A DNA stretch of 64,000 bases from the NCBI GenBank assembly GCA_029821735.1, contig JALGSU010000008.1, positions 248,001-312,000 on the forward strand, in the 5' to 3' direction. Below, in pieces: positions 27,399 to 35,514 of the stretch (position 1 is its first letter; every line of letters starts with the position of its first letter). This stretch comes from Candidatus Zipacnadia bacterium. GTDB lineage: Bacteria; Armatimonadota; Zipacnadia; Zipacnadales; UBA5352. The position numbers and the translations under genes were made by a program. The notes under the pieces are model-generated. The model had not been told where the DNA came from. It did not search any database and worked only from the letters and a program-made list of their open reading frames with translations.

Positions 27399-29975
27399 GT
27401 GCCATCTCTAACCACGCAATTCGCCGGTCTGGAGCTGCGCAGCCCCATCATCGCCGGCTCCGCGGCCATCACAAAAGACCTCGCCATCATGAAGCGCGCC
27501 GAAGATTGTGGCGCTGGCGCAGTCATCATGAAGGGCTTCTCCGATGTCGAGGCGATGCGCATTTCGCCCGCCCCCCGCTATCGGATCATCGACCACAAGC
27601 TGGCCCACCGCGACGCTTTCACCTTCTACTCATACGAGCAGGCCAGCTCTCGCACCGCCCACGAATACGCCGACGAAGTCGCGCGCACCCGCGACGCACT
27701 CGAAATCCCGGTCATCGTCAACATTGACTGCCAGGAAATCGACAGTTGGCTCGAAAACACCGCCATCATCGCGGCTGCCCGGCCTGACGCCATCGAGATG
27801 AACGTCTCCTGCCCGCACGGATCCATCGCCTTCAGTGGCAACGATGTCGAGAACCGCATTGTCGCGGTTGTCGAGGCCGTCCGGGCCCAGACTGACATCC
27901 CGCTCATCGTCAAGCTCACGCCCCAGTTGACGTCGCCGCTGAACATGGTCCTGCGCATGCAGCAAACCGGCGTCGAGGCAGTCACGCTCTTCAACCGCTT
28001 CACGGGCATTGACGTTGACGTCGACGAGCAGCGCCCGGTCATGCATGGGGGTTTTGCTGGCCACGGCGGCCCTTGGGCGCGCAACTTCGTCCTGCGCTGG
28101 ATCACCGCCGTCTCACCCGAGACGACGCTCGGTATAAGCGCCAGCGGCGGTGTCGCTGAGGGCGAGCACGTCGCAGCATATCTTCTCGCCGGAGCCAACA
28201 CCGTCCAGGTCTGCACCGGCGTCTACCTCGAGGGATACGATATCCTCCGCCGCCTCAACGCCCAGCTTCTCGAATATCTGGATCAGCATGACGTCGCCAG
28301 CCCCGACGAGTTGCGCGGTCTACTGCCGTCTCGCGTGGTCGCGCTGCAGGACGTCGACCGCTCCCACACCATGGTTGCCGAAATCCAGCCCCGCGGCACC
28401 GCCCCTTGCAGGTGGGAGTGTCCCATCAACGAGGACGTGCAGGGCTACGTGAACCTGATCAGCGAGCAGCGCTATGACCACGCTCTCGCCCTGATCAAGC
28501 AAAACCACCCGTTCCCCGGCGTCCTTGGCCGCTGCTGCCATCACCCGTGTGAGACCAAGTGCACGCGCACCGACGTCGACGATCCGCTCGCCATCTCGGC
28601 CCTCAAGCGCTTCGCCGCCGATCACGGTGGCCGCTACCTTGACTCCACGCCCGTGCCCGAGCCGCCGCAGCCAGAGCGCGTGGCGGTCGTCGGTGCCGGC
28701 CCCGCGGGTCTCACCGCCGCGTATCGTCTCGCACTGCGCGGATACCAGTCCACGGTCTTCGAGAAGCTCCCGATCGCCGGCGGCATGCTCAGCGTCGGCA
28801 TTCCCGAGTACCGTCTGCCCAAGCAGGTCGTCAATGAGGAGATCGACGCCATCACATCCCTCGGCGTTGAGATACGCACCAACATGGCCATCGGCCGCGA
28901 CTTCACCATCGACGAGCTTCGCGACCAGGGATACTCAGCCATTCTCCTCGCTATCGGCGGCCACAAGCAACGCAAGCTCGGCGTGCCCGGCGAGGATCTC
29001 GAGGGCGTTCACGAGGGCGTGACCTTCCTGCGCGCTCACGGCCTCGGCGAGCTCGTCCAGCTCGGCAAGCGCGTCGCGGTCATCGGTGGCGGCGATGTCG
29101 CCGTTGACGCCTCGCGCGTTGCCATCCGCCTCACAGACGAAGCGACCATGATCTACCGGCGCCGCCGCGAGGACATGCCTGCTCGCGCCGATGAAGTCGA
29201 TGAGGCCGTTGAGGAAGGCGTCGGGGTGATCGGTCAGCTCCAGCCTGTCGAGATCATCGGCGAGGGGGGGCGCGTTACCGGCATCCGCTGCGTCGCCACC
29301 CGTCCCACAGAGCCCGGTCCGGACGGTCGAGTTGGCTTCGAGACCGCCCCCGGCTCCGAGCAGATCATCGAGTGTGACACCGTCGTCATCGCCATCGGCC
29401 AGCTTCCCGATATCGAGTGGATGGAGGCGATGGGGCTCGCTCACATGATCGACTGCGATGTGATCTGCGCTGACGAGAACACCTGCGCCACCTGCGAGCT
29501 CGATATCTTCGCCGCTGGCGACGCCACCACCGGCGCCGCGCCGCTCGTCAACGCCATCGCTGCTGGCAAGCGCGCCGCCGCGTCCATCGCCGCCTACCTG
29601 CGTGGCGAGGACCTGCCCACCGCCACCGGCCCGACGCTGGCGCCCGCCAAGCCCGAGGACGTCATAGAGGCCGCTGCGCCCGTCGTCCTCACCCGCCGCC
29701 AGCGCATGCCGCGTCGCGCTGCCGAAGAGCGTGCGAAGGACTTCGCCGAGGTCGACCTTGGCCTGCCCGAGCAGCTCGCCCTCGCGGAGGCTGGCCGTTG
29801 CATGGACTGTGGAATCTGCAGTAACTGCGGGGATTGCGTGCGCACCTGTCCGTGGATGGCGATCACCCGCGTGGATGATGTGACGCAAGTGGACCCAGAC
29901 AAGTGTGATAGCTGTGGCCTGTGCGTGCTGATCTGTCAGCAGCAGGCTGTTGGGATCGTGGCCCGCCCTCAATAG
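27399..29975 (+). CDS. Dihydropyrimidine-dehydrogenase-like fusion (PreA-like + PreT/GltD-like + 2[4Fe-4S])
   Basis: The GTG start follows GGGAGGTC. Residues 1-310 form a dihydroorotate/dihydropyrimidine dehydrogenase-type FMN barrel with 'EMNVSCPHG', the CPHG form of the active-site Cys loop found in PreA/DPD. At about 336 a GltD-like N-terminal Fe-S region begins ('CRWECPINEDVQGYV', then 'RCCHHPCETKCTR'). FAD and NAD(P) Rossmann motifs follow near 430 ('VVGAGPAGLTAAYRLA') and 564 ('VIGGGDVAVDASRVA'), and a ferredoxin domain near 800 ('CMDCGICSNCGDCVRTCP', 'CDSCGLCVLIC'). NAD(P)H electrons would run through FAD and Fe-S to FMN. The domain order is reversed relative to animal DPD. The substrate (pyrimidine or another) is not proven. 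Confidence 0.85.
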   Translation: MPSLTTQFAGLELRSPIIAGSAAITKDLAIMKRAEDCGAGAVIMKGFSDVEAMRISPAPRYRIIDHKLAHRDAFTFYSYEQASSRTAHEYADEVARTRDALEIPVIVNIDCQEIDSWLENTAIIAAARPDAIEMNVSCPHGSIAFSGNDVENRIVAVVEAVRAQTDIPLIVKLTPQLTSPLNMVLRMQQTGVEAVTLFNRFTGIDVDVDEQRPVMHGGFAGHGGPWARNFVLRWITAVSPETTLGISASGGVAEGEHVAAYLLAGANTVQVCTGVYLEGYDILRRLNAQLLEYLDQHDVASPDELRGLLPSRVVALQDVDRSHTMVAEIQPRGTAPCRWECPINEDVQGYVNLISEQRYDHALALIKQNHPFPGVLGRCCHHPCETKCTRTDVDDPLAISALKRFAADHGGRYLDSTPVPEPPQPERVAVVGAGPAGLTAAYRLALRGYQSTVFEKLPIAGGMLSVGIPEYRLPKQVVNEEIDAITSLGVEIRTNMAIGRDFTIDELRDQGYSAILLAIGGHKQRKLGVPGEDLEGVHEGVTFLRAHGLGELVQLGKRVAVIGGGDVAVDASRVAIRLTDEATMIYRRRREDMPARADEVDEAVEEGVGVIGQLQPVEIIGEGGRVTGIRCVATRPTEPGPDGRVGFETAPGSEQIIECDTVVIAIGQLPDIEWMEAMGLAHMIDCDVICADENTCATCELDIFAAGDATTGAAPLVNAIAAGKRAAASIAAYLRGEDLPTATGPTLAPAKPEDVIEAAAPVVLTRRQRMPRRAAEERAKDFAEVDLGLPEQLALAEAGRCMDCGICSNCGDCVRTCPWMAITRVDDVTQVDPDKCDSCGLCVLICQQQAVGIVARPQ

Positions 29976-30023
29976 GCGGGTTACAGGCGGCCGCGCGAGC
30001 GGCCGTGGTGGACCGCGTGTCTA

Positions 30024-30060
30024 AGCGACCCCGGGCCGGCTTTATGCCCCCGGGGTCGCT
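30024..30060. terminator. Bidirectional hairpin terminator
   Basis: A 12-bp stem (AGCGACCCCGGG / CCCGGGGTCGCT) around a 13-nt loop separates the convergent genes ending at 29975 and 30073. A smaller GGCCGC-GCGA-GCGGCC hairpin precedes it. Confidence 0.75.
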
Positions 30061-30072
30061 GCACTTCTCGAC

Positions 30073-30552
30073 CTACTCCGATGCTCCGCTCTCCCGCTTG
30101 GCCGACACCACCAGGCCCCACGCCCGCACCGCCTGCTCCTGGCTCTCCGTCTGCACCGATCCCGGCCGGGCCAGGCGCACACGCCCGATTGCCTCATCCG
30201 CCTCCAGCCCCCTCGACACCAGCAGACACGCGATCATCGTCCCGGTCCGCCCCAGCCCCGCCATGCAGTGCACGCCCACCGACTTTCCCTCCGCCACTTT
30301 GCATTCCACGAAGCCCACGAACTCCTCTATCTGCTTGTTCGTGGGTGCCGACATATCCACCACTGGCAGATGCAGCACATCGAAGCGCTTCTCCCCCACA
30401 AGCTCATCAGCGGGCGTCTCCGTCAATGACACGATCGCCCGCACTCCTGCTGCCTCCAGCACGTCGGGTTCCTTCAGCGCCCAGACCCCGAAAGCTGCGA
30501 CCTCGCCCGGAATGATCCACGTCATGCCGATACTCGGACCGTTAATCCGCAT
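30073..30552 (-). CDS. Dual-specificity protein phosphatase family protein
   Basis: The 159-residue product has the Cys-phosphatase P-loop 'VHCMAGLGRTGTMIA' (HCxxGxxRT) and an upstream general-acid region 'LPVVDMSAPTNKQIEEF' with a candidate Asp. Size and layout match small bacterial/archaeal DSP proteins that dephosphorylate protein or small phosphoesters in the cytoplasm. The ATG at 30552 overlaps the end of the preceding gene by 11 nt and has GGAAG upstream; an ATG at 30525 is an alternative. It is the last gene of a seven-gene operon. Confidence 0.82.
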   Translation of the reverse strand: MRINGPSIGMTWIIPGEVAAFGVWALKEPDVLEAAGVRAIVSLTETPADELVGEKRFDVLHLPVVDMSAPTNKQIEEFVGFVECKVAEGKSVGVHCMAGLGRTGTMIACLLVSRGLEADEAIGRVRLARPGSVQTESQEQAVRAWGLVVSAKRESGASE

Positions 30553-31453
30553 TCTTCCGCAGTCGCTCCTTGGACTGCTTCGAGGCGACTCCCGCCAGCT
30601 CATCCGCACGCGCGTTCATCTCGCGCGGCACATGCTCGCAGGACGCCTCCTCAAAGTGCCCCAACAGTTCGCGTGCTCGCTCGTACAGCGGACGCAGGCT
30701 CGCAGATTTCACTCGGTACTGCCCGCTCAGGTGCCGGCAGACCAGTTGGCTGTCCATGATCGCTCGCACGCGCCGCACCCCCAGCCGCTGCGCTTCGGTG
30801 AGCCCGCCGATCAGCGCGCGATACTCAGCCACATTCACCGTCGCCGGTGCCAGCGGTATTGCCCCTTCGGCCAGCAGTCGCCCGTCTTCCGTCTCCAGCA
30901 CAAACCCGGCCCCGGCCGGTCCCGGATTGCCGAGCGATGACCCATCCGCGTGCAGCACTGCCGACTCCGGAGCGACCGCCGCCTCCACTCGCCCCAGTCG
31001 CACCGGCGTCGCCCCCTCGAGCCGCATCCGTCCGCACGCCTCACGCAACTCCGCCAGCCCTTCGATCACCCGCCCAACTCGCACCCCCGGCACCCAGCCC
31101 TGTGGCGAGAATGGCCGCCCCTCGTCGCCATAGAAGATCGCTACCGTGACCCCGCTATCGTCCCCGCGCACCGACGCCTCCGGGTCTGGCGGCAGCAGCA
31201 GGATATCGCCCGGTGCTGGCCCGACCGTCTCGTTCTCTGACGGAATCTGCCCACCGCGCGGCTCACCGTGCCGCGCCGGAACTGCCACCAGCACCGCCGG
31301 TCCCGCGTACATCGCGTGCACTCCCACTCCCGCAAACGCGGTCCCCAGCAGTCCCCACACAAGCTCAGACGCCAGTGGTGCGTCGCTCTCAATCAGCGCA
31401 GCCGTCGCGCTGGATTTCATCTCAGGGAAGCTGATCGTGATCTCGCGGCTCAT
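30542..31453 (-). CDS. Cyclophilin-like (TM1367/DUF3830-type) domain fused to RNase HI
   Basis: The ATG at 31453 follows GAGGAG at about 8 nt and overlaps the upstream gene; the product is 303 residues. Residues 1-155 resemble the TM1367/DUF3830 cyclophilin-like fold ('GPAPGDILLLPP', then 'VTVAIFYGDEGRPFSPQGW' and 'VRVGRVIEG'). From about 165 a complete RNase HI follows with its four acidic residues: 'LHADGSSLGNPGPAGAGF' (Asp), 'VAEYRALIGGL' (Glu), 'AIMDSQLVCRHL' (Asp) and 'NARADELAG' (Asp). The second half should cleave RNA in RNA-DNA hybrids; the first domain has no known reaction. The fusion itself appears unusual. Confidence 0.75.
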   Translation of the reverse strand: MSREITISFPEMKSSATAALIESDAPLASELVWGLLGTAFAGVGVHAMYAGPAVLVAVPARHGEPRGGQIPSENETVGPAPGDILLLPPDPEASVRGDDSGVTVAIFYGDEGRPFSPQGWVPGVRVGRVIEGLAELREACGRMRLEGATPVRLGRVEAAVAPESAVLHADGSSLGNPGPAGAGFVLETEDGRLLAEGAIPLAPATVNVAEYRALIGGLTEAQRLGVRRVRAIMDSQLVCRHLSGQYRVKSASLRPLYERARELLGHFEEASCEHVPREMNARADELAGVASKQSKERLRKNAD

Positions 31454-32474
31454 CAACCGTCTCCTCATCGTGCGCCGGAGCGGCCCCGAACAGCGCCGGC
31501 GCCGCCTCACCAGTCTCGGTCCGGGCGGCCAGGTCTGGTTCACCGATGGCGTCCGCCATCGCGACCAGATCGAACCCCTCTTTCCGGATACGCAAATCGT
31601 AATACACCAGAACCGTTCCCGTAATCAGCAGCGGCTCGAGCAGCAACTGCATCACGCCCGCCAGCCCCTGCGACAACGCGTACGCCACATGAGCCATATC
31701 CTCGCCCATAATCACCGTGGCGCCGAGCTGCACCGGCCACACCACCATACTCTGCGCCATGCCCATCATCACATACAGCAGCCCCATCGTCCCCGCCACC
31801 CGCCAGAAATGCGACGTTGACAGGTCCCAGCTTCGCCGCAGCGCCTCCATCACGCCCGCGTCCTCAAGCACCACCGCCAGCGCGCAGAACATCAGCTTCA
31901 CGCCGACATACACGCTCGCGACCGTGACCGCCAGCATGGCCAGCAGCAACAGCAGCACCCCGATGACTATCAGCGCCACGTTGTCGCCCGCACCCGTGGC
32001 CATCATGCCGACCACCGCCCCAAGCGGCAGCACACTCACCACCACAATCCCGCCGTAAATCAGACCGGCCACGAAGATGACCCACAGCAGCGTCCACCAC
32101 TTGCGCAGCGCGAAGCGATAGACCGCCTTGATGGAGGTGCGCGACCCGAGGTACTGCTCGGCCACGGCCTTCGCCACAGCCGCCTGCATCAGGGGAGTTG
32201 TCAGAACCAGCACCAGCACGTACACAACAAGGCCCGTAAGTCCGACGCCGGAGAAGATATCGGGCAGGCCGCCCGACGGCTCCGCCATCGCCAAACTGAA
32301 AATCTCTGTTGACGCCACCACCTGCAGCACGCCCAGAGGCGCAAGCACCACCGCGCAAATCCCGATGAGTTGCCAGAAGTTCCGCCGATAGATACGCACG
32401 ATTGCGTCGAGGATATCGGCCAGGTTCATCGGCCGCAGTTCGAAAACGCTCCGATTCTGCTCCCGCTCAGCCAC
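31422..32474 (-). CDS. Multi-span membrane protein (glycerophosphodiesterase membrane-domain-like)
   Basis: The 350-residue protein starts 'LRPMNLADILDAIVRIYRRN', the usual opening of YciC/GDPD-membrane-domain proteins, followed by about six hydrophobic spans with a mid-protein 'FALRKWWTLLWV' and 'VVLEDAGVMEALRRSWDLS', a repeated motif of the family. The C-terminal 50 residues are acidic and cytoplasmic. Function is unknown; relatives are general inner-membrane proteins. GTG start, GGAGG 9 nt upstream, 3 nt after the nucleotidyltransferase stop. A similar protein is encoded at 42846-43889. Confidence 0.75.
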   Translation of the reverse strand: MAEREQNRSVFELRPMNLADILDAIVRIYRRNFWQLIGICAVVLAPLGVLQVVASTEIFSLAMAEPSGGLPDIFSGVGLTGLVVYVLVLVLTTPLMQAAVAKAVAEQYLGSRTSIKAVYRFALRKWWTLLWVIFVAGLIYGGIVVVSVLPLGAVVGMMATGAGDNVALIVIGVLLLLLAMLAVTVASVYVGVKLMFCALAVVLEDAGVMEALRRSWDLSTSHFWRVAGTMGLLYVMMGMAQSMVVWPVQLGATVIMGEDMAHVAYALSQGLAGVMQLLLEPLLITGTVLVYYDLRIRKEGFDLVAMADAIGEPDLAARTETGEAAPALFGAAPAHDEETVDEPRDHDQLP

Positions 32475-32477
32475 CGG

Positions 32478-33512
32478 TCAGCCCTCCACAATCGCGGCTT
32501 CGTCGACAGTGCCCTTCACATCTGCTTCCTCGGGCACCGAAACTCCTTCCTCCACAACAACATGCTGCAGTTGCGCCCCCCCACCGACGCTCCCGCCCGG
32601 AAACACGCACACATCCGCCAGCCTCGCAGCGGCCCCGATCTCCGCGCCCTCCATCAGCACCACGTTCGGCCCGATCCGCCCCCCGGCCACGCGCACCCCC
32701 GCGCCAATCCGCACTGGCGCCACCAGCTCCGTCGCGCCTGCGACCCGCGCGTCCGGGTGCAGGATAACCCCATCACGGCTCGCCAGCTCGATCATCTGCC
32801 CGCTGATCCACAGGCTCGTCGATGGCCTCGCCACGTCCGACCAGTACCCATCGATCACGTATCCGCGAATACGCGCCCCCGAACCCAGCATCTGGTCGAT
32901 CGCCGAAGGCACCTCAATCTCGCCCCGCTCTGAAGGCGGCGTGTTCCTCAGAATCTCCATCAGTTCCGGCCCGAACACGAACAGACCCGCGTTGTTATAG
33001 TTCGTCGTCGCCGTACCCTTCGGCGGCTTCTCCACGATCCGCTCCACGAATCCATCCTCACTCACGTAGACCGCCGCGCCCTCCCACGGATCATCCACAT
33101 GGTTCACCGACAGAATCGCCTGCGGCTTCTCCGTGCGATATATCTCACCGATCTCTCGGTAGCTGCCCGGCGGCACGATGATGTCGCCCCAGCCCAGGAA
33201 GAACGGGTCGTCGCCCACGAAATCCGCCGCCAGCAGCGTCGCGTGCCCGGTCCCCTTCGCCTCATCCTGCACGATGTACTCGACGCTCTCGGCTCCCAGC
33301 CGCCGCCCGTCGCCGATCCGCTCGCGCAGCATCTCCTCCATGTACCCGACCACGAGCCCGATCTTCGTGAAGCCCCCCGCGGCCAGCCCCGAGATGATGT
33401 GATCAATGATCGGCCGTCCCGCCACCGGCACCAGCGGCTTCGGCCGCAGCTTCGTCAGGGGCATCATCCGCGTGCCCTTACCCGCCGCCAGCACCACTGC
33501 CTTCATGCTCAT
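32478..33512 (-). CDS. Sugar-1-phosphate nucleotidyltransferase with left-handed beta-helix
   Basis: The 344-residue product opens with the nucleotidyltransferase signature 'VVLAAGKGTRMMPLTKLRPK' and has 'FLGWGDIIV' at the metal-binding region and 'VEKPPKG' as the sugar-binding Lys loop. From about 250 on, hexapeptide repeats ('APVRIGAGVRVAGGRIGPNV') form a left-handed beta-helix. This matches archaeal-type bifunctional UDP-GlcNAc/glucose-1-phosphate thymidylyl transferases or mannose-1-phosphate guanylyltransferases. It makes an activated sugar for cell-surface glycans. Start and the upstream MFS stop overlap as ATGA. Confidence 0.87.
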   Translation of the reverse strand: MSMKAVVLAAGKGTRMMPLTKLRPKPLVPVAGRPIIDHIISGLAAGGFTKIGLVVGYMEEMLRERIGDGRRLGAESVEYIVQDEAKGTGHATLLAADFVGDDPFFLGWGDIIVPPGSYREIGEIYRTEKPQAILSVNHVDDPWEGAAVYVSEDGFVERIVEKPPKGTATTNYNNAGLFVFGPELMEILRNTPPSERGEIEVPSAIDQMLGSGARIRGYVIDGYWSDVARPSTSLWISGQMIELASRDGVILHPDARVAGATELVAPVRIGAGVRVAGGRIGPNVVLMEGAEIGAAARLADVCVFPGGSVGGGAQLQHVVVEEGVSVPEEADVKGTVDEAAIVEG

Positions 33513-34735
33513 TTGCTGTTCACCTCGACTTCAGCCCGCAGTTCCCTGCGTCTGGCACGCACTGTCCGCCACCACATCGCCACCAGCACCACCGCGAGCA
33601 CCGCCGACATGCCCGCGCCCACCAGGAATGGCACGTGCAGGTTCACGTAGTTCGCCACCGCGCCCCCGACCAGCGGTCCCAGGAAGATCCCGCTCCCCAG
33701 CACCGCCTCATGCAGCCCGCTGCGCGCCCCACGCGATTCCTCATGCCCCTGCAGGCTGTAATACAGGCTGGCCGAGTACGTGATCCCCCCGCCCATACCT
33801 GCGGTCACGAACCCCGCGATGAACACCCACGGTGTCCGCGCGAAATACGCGATGGTCATCCCCACCGCCCCGCATCCCAGTCCCACCAGCAGCGGCCACA
33901 GCCGGTACTGCCAGCCCGTGTGCCGCCTCAGATACACGAACATCGCCAGTTGCCCCGCCAGCAGCGTCGCGATGATAACCCCGATAATCTGCTCGCTCAT
34001 CTGCAGGTCACTCGCCAGTTTCGGGAACACCACGCCGATCACACCGCGCCCAAACCATGCCGCGAAGTTCGCGACCCACGCCAGGTGCAGGAACTGCTGC
34101 GCCAGTTTCGCGTCCATCGGCGGGCCCTCGGCCGCACTTGGCGCCAACTCACACTCCGACCGACCGCCCCCCTTGATCGTCCGCGTCCACACCATCAGCG
34201 CCAGGATCACGCCCGCCGCGAACAGGAAGGGCACTGCCTCACCGAAACCCCACAGGATCCCCGCCGCTGGCGGTCCCAGCATCAGCCCGATCGTCCACGA
34301 CAGGTTGAAGCTCCCGATATTCCGCGTCAGACGCGCCGGCGTCGCACTCACCTGCGACAGCCACGCCTGCACCGGAGGCCAGAACAGCGACAGGCTCCCG
34401 CCCGAGAATGGCACCAGCGCCAGCAGTTGAGCCGGGCTCCCCGCCTGCGTCATCCCCAGCCACACGATGCCACACCCGAAGCAGCTCACCGCCGCCAGCA
34501 GACGACGCCCGAGCCTGTCTGACATCGTCCCCGAGAAGAGGCACCCGATCGTGTACGCCAGTGACCCGAAAGTACCCAGCAGGCCCAGTTGCAGTGGCGT
34601 CGCGTTCAGCGCCACTCCCTTGAACTGCACCGTCAGGCCCACAATCGACACGGCAAAATCCACGACGAAAGCGGCTATGATCAGCCGCCTCGCGGGTGTC
34701 AACTCATAGGTTGTCTTTTGCGTCTCAGCGGCCAT
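33509..34735 (-). CDS. MFS transporter
   Basis: Starting at the ATG at 34735 (GGGAGG 6-7 nt upstream), the 408-residue protein has twelve predicted spans. The loop-2 motif 'FSGTMSDRLGRRLLAAV' identifies the major facilitator superfamily; the second half is introduced by a cytoplasmic loop around 'KGGGRSECELAPSAAEG'. Inner-membrane transport of an unknown small molecule. It overlaps the preceding exonuclease gene by 11 nt and the nucleotidyltransferase by 4 nt. Confidence 0.87.
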   Translation of the reverse strand: MAAETQKTTYELTPARRLIIAAFVVDFAVSIVGLTVQFKGVALNATPLQLGLLGTFGSLAYTIGCLFSGTMSDRLGRRLLAAVSCFGCGIVWLGMTQAGSPAQLLALVPFSGGSLSLFWPPVQAWLSQVSATPARLTRNIGSFNLSWTIGLMLGPPAAGILWGFGEAVPFLFAAGVILALMVWTRTIKGGGRSECELAPSAAEGPPMDAKLAQQFLHLAWVANFAAWFGRGVIGVVFPKLASDLQMSEQIIGVIIATLLAGQLAMFVYLRRHTGWQYRLWPLLVGLGCGAVGMTIAYFARTPWVFIAGFVTAGMGGGITYSASLYYSLQGHEESRGARSGLHEAVLGSGIFLGPLVGGAVANYVNLHVPFLVGAGMSAVLAVVLVAMWWRTVRARRRELRAEVEVNSK

Positions 34736-35513
34736 CGATGGCCTCCCGACCGCCATCGCGGTCGCACGGAAGCCCGGCCGCACTTCGCATGTGCGCGTAC
34801 GTATGCTTCATCAGATGCTCCAGATTCTCGATATCTGCCGTGTTGTATCGCACCAGCAACTCCAGCGACTGCGCGTTGCCACGCTGCCACTCACGCCACA
34901 ATCGCACCGCGTCCCAGCCATCCAGCCCCTCGATCGACGGATCACGAGGCAGGTCCAGCGCATGCTCGATGGCCTTCAGCCCCCCGCGCAGCCCCAGCCG
35001 CCGCAGCGGATACATCAGGTCCACGTGCAGTTGCCCGAAACACAAGCCCCGGAAGCATCGCGCCAGGAATGGCAGATCGAAGCTCGCGCCGTTGAAGGTC
35101 ACCAGCATCGCGTATTTCTCCAGCGCCGCCGGCAGCTCATCCAGGTTCTCCCCCGCGATAAACGTGCTCGTCCGCACCCCGTCGTACAGCCCCACCACCG
35201 TCACCGCATCACTGCTATGCAGTCCCGTCGTCTCGATGTCCAGATACGCCGTCTGCCCCATGAAATCCGGCCACGCCCGCCAGTGATGCGCCGCCGCCAG
35301 CGCCTCCGCGAAATGCACGTGGTCTGCCCGCTCAAGTGCCTGCCCCGAGTCCTCGACCGCCCGCTGCACCTGCTCCCACCGCGCCCCCGAGAACCCGCGC
35401 GGAGCGTCGCCAGGACCGAGCGCATCGCTCCACGTCACGATGCCACTCTCCCACAGGCGCCGCTCCGTGGTCTCCCCCACGCCCGGCAGATGCACGAAAG
35501 TATGCTCCAGCAT
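34725..35513 (-). CDS. RNase H-like (RNase_H_2/YprB-type) 3'-5' exonuclease domain protein
   Basis: From the ATG at 35513, one base after the upstream stop, the product is 262 residues. An N-terminal helix-hairpin-helix-like part ('HLPGVGETTERRLWESGI') precedes the nuclease fold: 'TAYLDIETTGL' (DxE), 'VTFNGASFDLPFLARCF' (Asp) and 'VRYNTADIENLEHLM' (Asp), the DEDD-type pattern of PF13482 proteins such as YprB. It probably degrades or processes nucleic acid; substrate unknown. Longer upstream starts overlap the aldolase gene and have no ribosome site. Confidence 0.82.
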   Translation of the reverse strand: MLEHTFVHLPGVGETTERRLWESGIVTWSDALGPGDAPRGFSGARWEQVQRAVEDSGQALERADHVHFAEALAAAHHWRAWPDFMGQTAYLDIETTGLHSSDAVTVVGLYDGVRTSTFIAGENLDELPAALEKYAMLVTFNGASFDLPFLARCFRGLCFGQLHVDLMYPLRRLGLRGGLKAIEHALDLPRDPSIEGLDGWDAVRLWREWQRGNAQSLELLVRYNTADIENLEHLMKHTYAHMRSAAGLPCDRDGGREAIDGR

Positions 35514-35514
35514 A

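Noticed and set aside
26607..27405. Long minus-strand frames with GQWVSGSV periodicity
   Set aside because: They are translations of the octamer array (8 bp x 3 = 8 residues) and run into the kinase gene antisense.
27399..29975. Glutamate synthase small subunit as the sole annotation
   Set aside because: The first 310 residues are an FMN dehydrogenase barrel with NVSCPHG, which GltD lacks.
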